Source: Symbiodinium kawagutii (Eukaryota; Sar; Dinophyceae; Suessiales; Symbiodiniaceae). Taken from it: a stretch of 64,000 nucleotides of DNA. Numbering within the stretch: the stretch's first letter is position 1; each line of letters opens with the position of its first letter. A program made the position numbers and the translations under genes. Location: the NCBI GenBank assembly GCA_009767595.1, contig VSDK01006516.1:83719-147718 (forward strand), written 5' to 3'. The notes beneath the pieces are model-generated. The model searched no databases and was not told where the DNA came from. It was given only the letters and a program-made list of their open reading frames with translations. Shown in pieces: positions 32,765-45,438 of the stretch.

Positions 32765-34800
32765 AGCGCGAAGAGTGGATCAATATTGACTTGCATGTCT
32801 TGTGCAAAAATGTGCAAAGCATTCGTGCTCATGACAGGTTCGCCGACTTTGTATCTGAATTGGGTGATGTTACATTTGATTTGGCATTGTTTATATTGTT
32901 TATTGAAACCTGGCGGAATGATCGCGAAGAAATTTTTGAAACGGCACAACGCAACCGCTTGTTCCTGAGTGGTGGTGGGCGTTCCATGGGTGTAGGGATT
33001 GCTGTTGGCCAGTCCATAGCGCAGCCCGGGACATGGTCTTCAGGCTGAAGTTGATGGTGCTTATTCAACAACCTGAGGATGCCATATCGCTCCACACCAA
33101 AGACCAGCGGCACAAACAGTTCGCTGAGCTCCGTGCTGCCAATATTCTTGTTGTTTGGAATCCTCGGCTCCCAAGAAAGTTGAATGCAAAATATTTTTTC
33201 ACCAAAGCATCCTCCGTCTCTTTTCTTTTTCTCTTCCACTCTCTCTGTCTCTCTCTCTCTCTATTTCCATTGTTTTTCTCTGAATTCTTGTTATTTTTTC
33301 CCTTTTTGATCTTTCGTTTCGTTTTCGTTTGTATTTTATTTATGTTTGCCTTGTTGTTTCTCTCTTGTTGTTTTTTGAATCTCTGTCTGCATCGCTGTCG
33401 GGTCTCCTTATGTGACAAAGGTGTCTTTTCATGCCTTTTCGCCTCGAGTTTGTATGCTGAAATTTACATGGTGGACGTTCAATTTTGCGATTTGTGCGTG
33501 TCATTTTCCAACGTGGCGGGATGACGATGCATGGTGGAAGAAACTATGAAAGCCTTGAAACCGCTCTGGGCACAGCGCGTCGTGAAGGCCGAAAAATTGT
33601 GATTGGCGGAGATTTCAATGCAACCATTGGCGGACCTCAGGCGGGAGATGATTTGCGCAGTCTTGGTTCTTGGGGTGCTGGACCTCGGAACGACCCGCGT
33701 TACACAATTGACACATTGGGTCACGCAAAATGGTTTGTTCATTGCAAGCCAACAACACGACCAAGGCGTCCCTTCTGACAGTTGGACATGCCAACGCTAT
33801 GGTGATGGCGTGAGGGCACAGTTGGTTTTTCTTCTGGCCGACACTTTTTTTCTCCATTGCGAAAGTTTGGCATGATGATTCACTTGCTGTGGGTTTGGGC
33901 CATCGATGTGCGCATGGTGTTTTGGAGCTGGTGGGCGGAGACCGTGTGGCACGACACGATCGAAAGAAGAAATTCAAACACAGGAAACCGTACTTAAATG
34001 AAAGTGGTGCAGCCGTAGCTTTTCACACGGCATGTGACAACTTGCTGAGTCACAATCAGCCTACAACATGGACATCTTTGAAACGAATTCGAGCATACAC
34101 AACATTTCATCCCTCAGAACATTTGGTTGCATTGCGCCGCCCCAGACGTTCCTCCACAAATGTCGTTGGGAAAGGGGAACCTTCAAAACGAATCCGAGCG
34201 AAACATCCACAAGAAGTGCAATCCTAGAAGACAAGGAAAGTAGAACATATCTCAACTACTCCCAATCCCTGGCGGTTCCTGCGGAATTTGGAGGCCCCGG
34301 GCATGAGAAAATTGTGCGCGAAACCATCTGTAGCCGAATTTGCAGCTATATTGGAAGATTTGTTCCAAGGCCCCGCGGCCGCCATTGATTCACCCCCTTC
34401 ATTGCGTGAACCCGCCTGGACTTTGGAACAGTTGTCCACAGCCATCAGCCGGATGAAGGCCAATAAAGCAACAGATGAACGCGGCCTGGTTTCAGAGTTA
34501 TTATTGCATTCCCCTGTTCAATACCGGACTGCCCTCTTGAAGTTGATGAATGATATCCAGCAAGACGGCGTGGTGCCCAGCACTTGGCATAGAACCTTGT
34601 TCAACATGTGGCCCAAACATTTGAGGACAAGGAGGGTGGAGGAGTTTTGACCAATTGCAAGCTTGCGTCTTATGTACAAATTGTTCGCATATTTGCTGTT
34701 GGGTCGAATGGAGCAAAAATTGGACAATGCCCAGCCTGAAGAACAGCATGGATTTCGCTCAAGCCGTCGACTTGAAGAACACCTCCACACAGTGAGTGTG
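32765..34800 (+). pseudogene. LINE endonuclease-to-RT 5' half, decayed
   Basis: The plus strand starts LHVLCKNVQSIRAHDRF and continues with an ETWRND motif, the N-terminus of the AP-like endonuclease. A CT-rich insertion lies at 33,215-33,420. It is followed by VIGGDFNATIGGPQAGDD, then in another frame HWVTQNGLFIASQQ and SWTCQRYGDG. The linker and RT start follow (RMKANKATDERGLVSELL; a stop, then PIASLRLMYKLFAYLLLGR; then EEQHGFRSSRRLEEHLHT). The frame ends just before RT motif A. Several frameshifts and stops. Confidence 0.9.
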
Positions 34801-34869
34801 GTATTGGTTCTTCATCATAAAAGTACGGGGATAAAATGATTTTGAATAAGAACAAAATCCAGATTAAAC

Positions 34870-35680
34870 ATGGACGCACTGGAACAGGTGTTGTGTTTGA
34901 ACAATACACACGGCGCATCAACCGCCTACAATTTCAAATTTCAAAATTCAACGGCTTTGCGGCAATTGCGGCAAAACCTTGAGACGAAACCAATGGTCAC
35001 CCTGGGAAATTTTTCATTTTTGAAATCCGGAAGTTGCACCGAAAAAAACATCGTGCTTGGCAACGGCATCCTTGTGAACCACGTGCTTGGAAATCCGTGC
35101 GGGCACAATCGCAAAAGTTTCCGGGCGTGAAGTGTGCACAACAACCACTTGCAGATGATTTTGCGAACCTGTTGGAAGGTGTTTTTACTCTCCTACCCCA
35201 ATTGTGCGGCCCGTCGCGTTGACCGAGGAACCCTTCACCATGACAGAATTGAATGTTGCAATCAAAAGATTGAAACCAGGGAAAGGTGCAGATGAAACTG
35301 GCCTTATTGTAGAGTTGTTGAAACATTTGATGATTTTCGAACATATTCGCTGACATTGTTCAGCGACGTTTTGTTGAAGGCTGATGTCCCTTCTGCATGG
35401 CATGTGACGACGTTTGTGATGTTTGCGAAAAAGGTCCGGGCGAACCAGCCCTCAGATTTCCGGCCGATAACCAATTTAAGACTTTTCCACAAGACTTTTG
35501 CGTACAGGTTGCTTGATTGCAGCGAGTTTTTCTGGAGGTTGCTCAACCTTAGGGGCAGCACGGTTTCCGTGGCAAACATCGTGTTGAAGAGCATTTGTTA
35601 TTTGCAAACATGACCGCTGATGTCAACATGCGTTTGTGGATCGTAAACCTGGACGCATCGAAGGCCTTCGAGTCGAGTCG
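34870..35680 (+). pseudogene. Second LINE linker/RT-start fragment
   Basis: Reads LADDFANLLEGVF, then TMTELNVAIKRLKPGKGADE. In another frame follow PSDFRPITNLRLFHKTFAY and LWIVNLDASKAFE. It breaks off at RT motif A within a GAGTCGAGTCGG-type repeat. The same RT region as in the preceding fragment, so a separate, older copy. Confidence 0.8.
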
Positions 35681-35784
35681 GGTCGAGTCGAGGCCTGTAT
35701 GCCCAAATGGGCGGCCCGTCTTGGGCACAGGCGTGTGAAACATTGAATGACATTAAACGAAGTTAAAATATATCTACTCTGGCC

Positions 35785-36960
35785 TCATGTCCAAGATGCC
35801 GGAAAAAATGCCCAGGAATGTAAAAGAAGACTACCCCACAATTCCCTATCGGCAGCCACCACCTTCCAATCGCCGAGGCGTTTCCAACGACAAATCGTAT
35901 CAAACAAACTATCCCATCCTTGTATGGGTCTCCTTGTTCGTTTCGGCAGAATCCAATTCCAGGAAATGACCCGTTTCAACCAACGACATGGAGGCAACTG
36001 CGCGACATAGGATCCAACATTTCAGTATTGCCGGAGGCATTGCAACAACCAAGGTTTGACATGTGCCAGCTGCGTGTGTGCCATCACCCGCTGGTTCCAA
36101 AGATGAAGTGTCTCGTGCCACGGGTTGTTCCAGTTTATCCCCGGCTGGGGGCCCGCCACGGAGCGCAGAAGCCGGCGGAAATGCACGTCAAGACATTTCA
36201 AATCAGTTTTGCACACTTTCTGCACACTTTCCTGTGCGCAGCACCAAGAATAGCAATAGGTGTGATAATGGCATCAAACTATTGCAGTCTGCGTTTCATA
36301 GACGCCGTCTTATCGCACAGAATGTTCCGGTTTGCAAAAAATGCCCGAGAAACTGCTTGAAGGCGGCGTTGCACGTCCAATTCATGGCCGCGCAAGATAT
36401 CGCCAGAAATCATGCCACCCAACCATCTGTGACATGCATCAGGATCCAGTATCTCTACTGACAACCCGTTTGGGGTTTCAAGTGTGTTTGGTGCCCGCGC
36501 TTGCGTTGTCCAAACCCATGTCTTGGCTGCATTCAAGGCCAGGCCTGATTGACCAAGGTGGTTCACCAAACTATCCAACAATGATGCTGCATGGGTTTCA
36601 GAGGTGCACAACAACAAAATATCATCAGCGAAACGAAGGTCCAATAGGTTGGAACCACCATCACCCAAATCCATGCCCATCTGCTCACACTCTCCCTTCC
36701 GTAAAACAGAATTGAAAAGATATGGGCTTAAAACGCGCCCTTGTCGCATACCAGCATGAATGTCAAAATGTTGGTTTGTGTCTTCACCATCCACGACCTG
36801 ACCTACCTGATTTGCGTGCACATGCTGCAACAGCCAAATCGTGTGATCGGAGACGCCTTGCTCCCGCAAAGCGCGCCACAGTTTTTGCCAGCATACTCGG
36901 TCAAAAACCTTGGACAAATCAAGGCTGACCATCCAGAGAGCCTTTTGGATCAACATTGTG
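35785..36960 (-). pseudogene. LINE reverse transcriptase, 3' half with FADD
   Basis: The minus strand begins at motif A (SLDLSKVFDRVCWQKLW). It continues GMRQGRVLSPYLFN, LDLRFADDILLLC (FADD intact), GLALNAAKTWVWTTQ, RWLGGMIS and the ILCDKTASMKRRLQ block. A TAG stop and an 11-bp tandem duplication near 36,205-36,240 break the frame. The C-terminus follows as LDVHFRRLLRSVAGPQ, PWHETLHLWNQRV and DSLFDTICRWKRLGDWKV. It is the best-preserved RT in the window, still inactive by its stop. Confidence 0.9.
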
Positions 36961-36969
36961 TTTTATGTA

Positions 36970-38090
36970 CTATGGTTACATTTCATCATGTGTGTGATTC
37001 ATTCGTGTCCTTATGGAATGCACTTGCCAACAAACCGAATCAATTGATATTTACAACGTTTAACGGTATAGAATGGTAAACCACTGTTTTTATAGAATGC
37101 AAGTACCAGCAAATCCATGCCATTCACTGTCTAAATTTTGCATGGCTTGCGTTCTGTAACCAGTTCTCCTTTCTGAAGTGACCCTGGCAATGTATTTCAC
37201 AAGGAGTCAAAGATCCCCATTTCATAAACGACTCTTCATGGGTTATTTAATGCCTACAAATTTGATGGGCAAAGTCGCTGCCACACGACCTTGTTTCCTG
37301 GACAATTGCTTGGTCCAACCCAACACAGGGCAAGCAGCAATGCGAAATCGATTTTTGCACGCGACCGACGCTTTGTGCCCTCCGCCGTCCATCAATATTT
37401 TACAACACCACCCGCTGAACTGCAGCCATGCGTTCCCGTTCTATGGTTGCCGATCCGAACAGCACTGTGGGGGCCACCACTGGCTCATGCAACCCCACAC
37501 GCCTCAAAGGTAGTTTTGTTGAAAAGTGAGTGTTTGTACGTGCCTGCTCTTGACTTGCGCAAGCCGCGCGCGACGCGGTGATCCAAAGCGTCCTCATTTC
37601 CTTCCGCCTGAACATTTGTGAGCACCAGCTGCGGGAAGAATAGCCACCGACTCTCCACTTTTTTGGCATGTTCGAGCATGTCGTCTGCAAGGTTTATACA
37701 TGCGTTTGGTTTTGGACATTTTCAAACGCAACCCGACCTTGGCAACTTCTCGTCACAACAGGCAAACCACGTCCTCATGTCAAGCAATTCGACCAAAAAC
37801 TTCGGATAAGGTCAGGGTCAAGGTCAAGGTCAAAGTCAAAGTCAATGGCAGGCTCGCATGACGAGGGGCCGTCCATTTAAGACGTGGGCAGCGAGAACCA
37901 ACTATGTTTTGGAAACAAAATCTACAAATCGCATCCCGAATTCAGGGGCCATTTTTTTCCAACCATGCCACTGTTTCAGAGCGAAATTGACAAGCGCTGA
38001 TTCTCAATTGTTTCACGGATATCCACTTGCATATCATTCCCCTGCTGTAGCAAACACATCATGCCACGGAAGGCTCTAGTTCATGCCAGC
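36970..38090. other. Unassigned DNA between LINE fragments
   Basis: No clear domain. A GGTCAA/GGTCAG hexamer run lies at about 37,807-37,843. Confidence 0.4.
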
Positions 38091-38099
38091 CGGGGGCCC

Positions 38100-38940
38100 A
38101 ACCACTGAACTTTGCGGATTTACGCGCCCGTCACGGCCTTCGAAGCGTGCAAACACCGACAATGGACCGAATAACACGGTCCGAACAGATGATCTCAGCA
38201 CGGAAAATCGAAAATTGTTCCGTGCGGAAGGCATGGCGTCGCCCACTTTGCGGCGAAAATGGATGGGTTCAAATTTCAGCATGGCAAAAATTAGAAGCGA
38301 TGGCGAAAAGTATAAGCGTGGTTTCCAACATTCCGACCGGAAGGGCAAACTGGGACATTTGAAGTCGAAGTGCCTTTTGACATTCAACATGGGTTGGCGC
38401 AAGGTGATATTTTGAGTTCATTACTCTTCAACGCTGCGCTGCAAGAAACCAAATCCATAGGGAAGCGCTCCTTGGAACTTGTGGGTTCGATGTTGGTGTG
38501 CCTGAAGGATTGACAAATGCTTGGGACATTGATGATTTGCTCTTTATCATCGCGTCATGGGAAGGAAGATTTGGCCCACATGATGTAGAATCTAGATGCT
38601 AGGCAAACAGTTGCAGAATCTAGGGGCGGTCAAAGGGAAGAAATTCTCTGACTCCAGTACCACCTCATCACCCAACAACTTGCAGGTCGTCACCAATTCG
38701 TCAGCCAATGATTTGCGTGGTGAAACAAGCTGGGCGCCGGCAGAAATGAATCACACGGGCACAGCTGAAACATGACCAACCGCTGATGGACACAACCCAA
38801 AAACTGTGTTTCAATGCTTTCGCAAAAAACTGTTCGTTGCTTGCAATTACCAGGAGAAATGATCTGGAAAGGTTGGACGTGGCCAAAAGCCGGATGCTGG
38901 ATTTACTTCCCTCCCTTGCGCAAGTCTAGCGTCAGCTTTA
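38100..38940 (+). pseudogene. LINE RT remnant of a different subfamily
   Basis: The plus strand, in shifting frames, contains VPFDIQHGLAQGDILSS followed by LLFNAALQ (RT motif B). Then comes LTNAWDIDDLLFIIASW, where the catalytic YADD has become DIDD. The QGDILSSLLFN form differs from the QGCVLSP form of the other copies. Heavily decayed. Confidence 0.7.
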
Positions 38941-38944
38941 GTAT

Positions 38945-41900
38945 ATTATATTGAGCAGATTCGTTGTCGGTTGGCTTTCACCGCCTGCTGGGACCAGAAT
39001 GGAAATGCCTACCATCGGGTTTTCTGGACACCCACCCCTCTCGCGAGGGTTGCGAGCGCTCCGCCAATTGAGTACATCTGCAAAGGAAGAACAGTCCCGG
39101 AGATTTGAGTGGGGACTCGTGTATTGCATTTGGGACCAAGACGTCCTTGAAGACATAAGAAACCAAAACCAAAAATGTCGATGCTGTCCATGTCAAGTCC
39201 ATGGTTTCAGCATGGTCAAAATAGACATAAGAAAAACAAAAAACAACCATCGATGCTGTCCATGTCAAGTCCAAGCAACCTTGATAGATGCCTTCCCTTC
39301 TTTTTTGATCAATTCGTTCATGGTTTGGATCTTGCGTAGCCAACATCCATGGCGGTCTGAACATATTTGAAGATTGCGACGTTGGATATCAATCAGCTCA
39401 TTCCAGCAAACAAACCAGGTCAAGACTCAAGACCCTAAGCACCTTGACGAAGCACGCTTTCTCTTCCCAAGAATCTGGCCAGGGAACATATGCCAGCATT
39501 GCAAGGCTACAACCTGTGTGTGTAGGGGAAAACTGCAGGTATTTTTTTCTTTCAAAAAAATGTGAATGTGTTCTTCCCTAGGGACTATCTGCTAAACTGA
39601 GAATGAAGACGAGGATGCGAACGGTTAAGGATGAAAATCGTCATATCAACGAATAATTCTCCCAACTGGGAAGGGTTGAATTGAAACGGCCAAGGCCAAA
39701 CTCCGAAAATTTTCTTTGAAGCCAAAAGGGCGTTTGGGCATAAAATGGATACGACTGAGCGCACAACCCTCCTCATCTTGTGTTCCAGTTTCGTTGGGTC
39801 ACTTCTGCCCTTCTCTCCTTCTCCTCCTCCCTCTTTGTGTTTTTTTCCTCCCGTCTGCTTGTCATGGGCTTCATTTCATAATCAGTCAGCAAGCATCAAT
39901 CCCATCTCATCAATTATCAATCAAGCATCAGGAATCGAGTACCAATCGTGGAACTTTTCCATCACCAGTACCACAATCCTCATTATAATGAACATTTAAG
40001 TGCGGCATTATGGCAATGTCACTCTTCGAAGGGATTTTTCTGTGCCTTCTTGTTCTTGCACCAGCCACTTGAAAGGCCACGTGTGAAGCAAAGCCCGAAA
40101 TATTTTGAAGGCGACCTGACCACGACGCAGTAGCACTGCCATGCACTGCCCAGCAGTTTATGGCGTAGCCACGCGCGAGCCCGCGTGGCGTCACTTTCCC
40201 TGCGGTTTCCGTGCGATTGATGCGTTGCACCTCGAATGTCAAACGCCTAAAATCTCGGAGATATGCGGAGGATGTAGATCATCAGATGAGGAATGATGAA
40301 GAATGTATGTGGGAAAAACAAGAGCATGGAAGCACAATTCTGCTGCGCCTTTTTTCCCCGCACAGCACAAAGGGCAGCTGAAGCACAGTAACTTCGTTGC
40401 CCATCAAGGCCCCAAACTTTGCAGGGTACGGCTGGCCAATTGCGAGCCCTGCCACCTCACCCAGGGAGAAGCGCTCACAGTGACATGACCAAGTTCAGCA
40501 ACAACATGGGGATTTTGAACGGGGGGTCAGGTTGCGCTCAGAGAATCTCCCCTATAGTTGAAGTTTATTGTTGCATGTAGCAAGTGTTGACCAGGTATGT
40601 AAATGTACGTAAAATGATAGTTTCATCACATCAACCAAAAAAGTGGAATCCCATTCAAATGTGAACGCTTTCCCAGGCCAATATGTACATCTCAGGAAGA
40701 ATGCAGCAGAAATTCTGTGCCGTCCAAGCTGGCGCATTGAAATCACAGAATGGAGAAGTGATTTCATTCCACACTTGTGATGTGAAGCGGTACGGGACTA
40801 TCATGTGATACACATCTACACACGTACCATGCACACTTGCCACGAACAGTCACAATCACCTTCCAAAAAACAAAAAAGCGCCATGTACTGTTGTGGGTTA
40901 TTGTTGGTTATTGTTGGTTATTGTTGGTTACTGTTGGTTGCTGCCGGCTGTTGCTGTTGATTTTTCTTGCTTGTAGACTACCATTGACCAACAAATGCCA
41001 TACCGCCTCGGGAGATCTTTGAGAAGCGTTGGAGCCTCTCTGGTGGTCATGGTTCCCCTATGTGTCATCCTTGGGGGATTGAAGAATTCATGTGCCCACG
41101 TGGTCTTACGCATATACGTTTGCGTGTAAGCATGTCTGTCTTTCTGGATGTTTGAATGTGCTATTGAATGTGTATCAATGAACCTGTGAGGGTAATGTAA
41201 CGCGAAACAATGCTAAACAACCTAGGGATACCTCAGGTAATTGTGTATACAGCAGAGTACTTGTTCCTGCCTTCTAGATCCGTAAACCATGATAGGTCAC
41301 TCAAATTATTGTAGGCAATTCCAGTCTCCCAAACAAGTTCAGAACGATCTTTCTAGTACAGAGACCAGTAATTCACGGAGTGCCCATCTAAGACCACCAA
41401 CCAGCGAACTACCAACGCATTCTCTTAAACATCGATTTCGGCGGCGTCTCACTCGCCGCCGACTGATTTCAGCGAGAGGTATTTGCAGAACGAAGCGCTT
41501 GTTTGCAAATTCAGCCTCAGGCACAGGTGGTGCCGTCAAACTTCGTCATAACTCATCCAAAAAATATGAGTGAAATAGATGTTCATCCCTAGGTATGATT
41601 GGAAATAAGCCCAAAATATGAAACCACCGACCAGTGCTTAATCAAAAAAAACGCAAAACATGGGTTCCAAAGCCAAAGTTCCCCTGATTTTGGAGGTACA
41701 CTTGAAGTCCTTAATATTGCTGTGGCATCAGGTTGGCCATGGCGGATCACAGAAAGCTGCCATCCACAACACACTTTTGAGATACAAATGAATAGGAATG
41801 ACATGTTCACTAGGGAAACCGACAAAAAATTTGAGCATGGAGTCACTTGAAAAGGTCAGAATTGAAGCAGTGCTTCAACTGGCTCAGCTGCATTAGCCCC

Positions 41901-42850
41901 TACAACAGTCAGCTGAGTCTCGTCCTTGGAGTAGGCATACTTGGATGTGCATCCCAACTTAGTAAGTGGTCACAAACCATGGTTTCTAGGGGTTATAAGC
42001 TACCTTATAGGCCTTATAACTATGGTTATAACCCCAGCTGCACATCCAAGTAACCTGTCCATTATCCTAAACGAATAGGTGAAGATCAACCGACCATTGG
42101 TCATTGACACGGAGAAAATATTCATCGCTAGCCATGAACAACGATTACGCATCATGAACCACTCTACCCTACTCCACATGTGTAACCACCATTGACCATT
42201 AACCATCATAAAACCAACTTATGTAACTACTATAATACAACCATAATACAACCACAATATAACCATAGTATAACCATAATATAACCAGCATGCAAAACCC
42301 ATACCACCATAGCCATGAAACCGCCCTGGTACGTAACAAAGCCATCTCCTTGTGTCGAGGCTCCACCAGCGGAAGCTGCGTCCGGCATCACCAATGGATG
42401 CCTGGGTACAGTGATGGCTAGTCGGCTAGTCGATGATGGTGGCTAATCAGTGATGGTTATTGTAGTGAGGTCAGCGATGATGGCTAATTAGTGATGAAGG
42501 CTAATTAGTGATGATGGCTAATCAGTGATGATGGCTAATCAGTGATGATGGTCACTTTAGTGATGGTTCCATCTCGAATCTAGTGGTGCTTGGTTGTTCT
42601 TAAGTGTTATCAATTCATCGATACAGCTGTTCATCCCCCATTGTGATACATCAGAACCATCACTAAACTTTTCACCAAAATGCTAAATGTTCCAAGCAGT
42701 AAATTTCCAATCCCCATCCCACAACTTCTCCGTGTCCAAAGCCATGTTCACTTTCATATGCATAGCTGCATGCTTGTGTGCTGCACCTGATACATCCAGA
42801 CCTGGCTTGTGTAATTTCTGGGGTTCCATTTCAGTGGCACCTCATATCTT
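38945..42850. other. Repeat-rich spacer
   Basis: No supported gene. A direct repeat of about 50 bp lies at 39,153-39,272 (GATGCTGTCCATGTCAAGTC in both copies). A GTTATTGTTG decamer array lies at about 40,893-40,945. ATAATATAACCATA-like runs lie at 42.22-42.30 kb and a GATGATGGCTAATCAGT array at 42.43-42.56 kb. Confidence 0.5.
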
Positions 42851-43059
42851 TTTTAGATCAGCCCCCATGGATAACCAACTAATAGCTGCATATTGATCCC
42901 TGCTGAAAACACCCACAACAAGAACCAACAACAAGAACCAACAATCAGAACCACCACCACCACCACCATCACCATCACCAGCACCAGCACCACCACCATG
43001 GCAACGGCAACGACAATGACAGCCAGGATGGATTTGGCTGCTGAGATCATTGCGACCCA

Positions 43060-43128
43060 GCTACTGCAGCAAGGACTGCAATTCAGCACCCACTTCCGCA
43101 GCCGCCAAAACGATTTGCCCCGGGTGTC
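43060..43128 (-). CDS. Candidate exon downstream of the NTPase
   Basis: After the acceptor ctccacag the minus strand reads [G]HPGQIVLAAAEVGAEL, then QSLLQ. It is helix-prone and GC-rich in an otherwise repetitive tract, like the NTPase exons. Its phase-1 start does not fit the phase-0 end of 43655-43825, so another exon would be needed. Confidence 0.3.
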
Positions 43129-43499
43129 CTGTGGAGCTCCGGCAACCACCACAACAACATGACGATGATGGTGGTGGTGATCGTTGTGATGGTGATGATG
43201 ATCGACGGTAGAACATAGAATCCCGGACTACGAATGGGTATGCCGACGACAGATTCTGCTTGCTTGTTGCTGTGGTCGGTCATGAAGCAACCAATTCCAT
43301 GCATGCATAGAGTCAAAGAACGATGAGCGTACAGATTGGCTTTCACACCAGTGACTGGCTGCAGTTTTGCTTGCCTGATGGATCAGTGCCATGCTATTCC
43401 TTACGACAAATTCTCTTGTATCTTGAGGGGTCTCGATGGTCTCCGCTGCAAAGCTGGTGGACATCTGAGAACCTGAAACTTGGCGTCCTTTCCCAAATT

Positions 43500-43618
43500 T
43501 ACCTGTCCTTCCTCAAGTACAGCCTGGTCAGCCCCCAAAATCATGAGATCACCATATGTACCTGTCCTTCCTTAAGCACAGCCATGTGTCAACCTCCAAA
43601 ATGATGAGATCACCATGT
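43500..43618. repeat. Tandem duplication, about 58-bp unit
   Basis: CCTGTCCTTCCTCAAGTACA...ATGAGATCACCATATGTA is followed directly by a slightly diverged second copy. It abuts the 3' side of the exon at 43655-43825. Confidence 0.85.
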
Positions 43619-43654
43619 CCCACGGGGCCCCGGTCCTTTCACCTTTCTCATCAC

Positions 43655-43825
43655 CGGTGACTCTTTGAGGTGCCAGAGGAGCTCTGGGCCCATCTTCATG
43701 GCTTCCGCCAGTGGATCCACCCCGTTGCCACAGAAGTCGCGCGGGAAGAAGGGCCGCCGCGCGCGGCGCGCCAGCAGCAAGGCCGACTCGACTATGTCCA
43801 GGTTAGGCAGTGGAAGGTCCACCAC
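43655..43825 (-). CDS. STAND/NB-ARC-like NTPase, exon 6 (GLPL-like region)
   Basis: The acceptor cattttcgtag and donor CCG|GTGATG bound 171 bp, phase 0/0, 57 codons. The product is VVDLPLPNLDIVESALLLAR, then RPFFPRDFCGNGVDPLAEAM and GPELLWHLKESP. The L-P-x-L-x-x-x-x-A-x-x-L-L pattern followed by G-x-x-P-L-A-x-x-M is like the helical region and GLPL motif that follow the nucleotide-binding core of NB-ARC/STAND proteins. In plants and animals such NTPases are signalling switches. The role here is inferred. Confidence 0.65.
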
Positions 43826-44289
43826 CTACGAAAATGGCGAAAAGCTTGGGGGGTTTGAAGAAATCACCAGAAACTATCACAACTTGCTTGGATTACACAT
43901 GTTTTATGTTGGAAAGATGGATGGAGAGTGATTAACTTTACCGACCAGAGGAGCCAAAATATACGAAGGTCCCCTTCGGAAACCTTTGCGTGGTGAAAAA
44001 CACACCAGGTGTGATCAGGTGTGGTGCCCGGAGATCTTCACTTGATGGACATGGCTATGACTGGCTATGGTGAGCTGGTATAGCTCTATTTTGTTGGTGT
44101 AGTTTTCTCCTGCTACACTTCCCCGGTCTTCAGATGCTACCTGCCAGCGTGCCATTACCACTGGATCCTCGGCGAGCGCTGCAACTGGATCATGGCAATG
44201 AACATCATCAGTACTAAACCAATGGCTTCACCACGCTGCTGATCAGGGAACAACCATGCCAGCTGCTAAGCAGCGCCTGTGCTTCCAAC

Positions 44290-44425
44290 CCAGGCCCTGA
44301 TGAAACAGCGCATGCCCAGCTGCCGCCCAGGCGCCTTTGAGTAGCCTAGGGCCCAGTGCCCATGCGATGCATCGCGGGCCGTCAGCAGCACGTGCAGATG
44401 GGTTGTCTCGGACAGCAGCTGTGAC
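44290..44425 (-). CDS. STAND/NB-ARC-like NTPase, exon 5 (sensor motif)
   Basis: The acceptor atggggccaag and donor TGG|GTTGGA bound 136 bp, phase 2 in and phase 0 out. The product is SQLLSETTHLHVLLTARD, then HWALGYSKAPGRQLGMR and CFIRAW. THLHVLLTAR matches the beta-strand plus Arg (sensor 1 / RNBS-B, consensus hhhhT-S/T-R) of STAND NTPases. Joined to exon 4 it reads DMSRSQSQLLSE, and to exon 6 CFIRAWVVDLPL. Confidence 0.65.
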
Positions 44426-45154
44426 CTTGGCCCCATGGGATTTCCTCGTTGGGCTGCCTGGCAGCCATGAACTTGCCTGGATTCCCTGCTAAACCGCAGG
44501 GTTTCAGGGACAACATCAAGGGATTTATGATGGCCAATGGTGGCAATGACAGGTTGACAAGAGCAGTGATGACAATTGGTTGCTGACTTCCATGATCAAC
44601 CAGTATGAACCAGTATCAACTGCTATTAACAATGATAGCCATTCACAAACAGTTGTCATCTGGTGGGTGGTTACAACCCATCCCAAGAATAGTATTGTCA
44701 ATTAGAAGCCATCATCCCCATGTATGGTTGAAAAAAAAAACTTGGAGAAACCAACAAGCAGTTTACAACCATATGTAAAGAACTAATAAGCATCGATCGA
44801 TCATCACTATTTTTGACCACTATCAACCATGATTACGAAAAATGGTTAACGGTTGATGATGGTCAATATCATTAGCTACCACTAATGAAACATTATCTGA
44901 AATACTAGCTAATTAATATACTATAGTATCGTTGATAATAGTACTATCCACTGTATCATTGATCATTATCAGCTATTCTTCGGCAACTCACCAGTATCAA
45001 TCATCATCGGATATATCATGATATATCAGCCACTATTAATCAGTATCGGTATTCACAATTTCGGTCATCCATTGTGCAACCATCATCAATAGCCAACCAG
45101 ATCCTCAACCAACATCACAATGGTCTGAGATAATTCACCATTATCAATTAAGCA

Positions 45155-45260
45155 TTATATATATATATATACATATCAGATAATTAATGATAATTCAGCA
45201 ATATTCACCATCATATTGTCTGCACCATGATTGATTGACCATTATATATATATATATTCG
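45155..45260. repeat. Two (TA)n microsatellites in an NTPase intron
   Basis: TA runs at about 45,157-45,171 and 45,244-45,259, separated by AT-rich tract. Confidence 0.85.
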
Positions 45261-45333
45261 ATAACTCACCATCATATTCAGCATGTATTCATTATCAACA
45301 TCTTGTATGGACACCCCCTACAAAAGCATGTGC

Positions 45334-45438
45334 TACTGTTGATGGAGGAAATCCTGCACCAGCTGGTTGGTTGCTTACCCCATTATTTATAGTGTTTAAA
45401 CCATTCCAGGTGGTGCAGGATTTCCTCCATCAACAGTA
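45334..45438. repeat. Perfect 28-bp inverted repeat beside a splice donor
   Basis: Arms at 45334-45361 and 45411-45438 are exact reverse complements (core GATGGAGGAAATCCTGCACC), with a 49-base loop. The right arm ends only 9 bases from the exon boundary of NTPase exon 4, inside the intron just after the GC donor. Confidence 0.9.

Noticed and set aside
33033-33524. 163-codon plus-strand frame rich in Phe/Leu/Ser, at first sight a membrane protein
   Set aside because: It is LINE endonuclease sequence interrupted by a CT-rich low-complexity insertion; the hydrophobic run is the CT tract.
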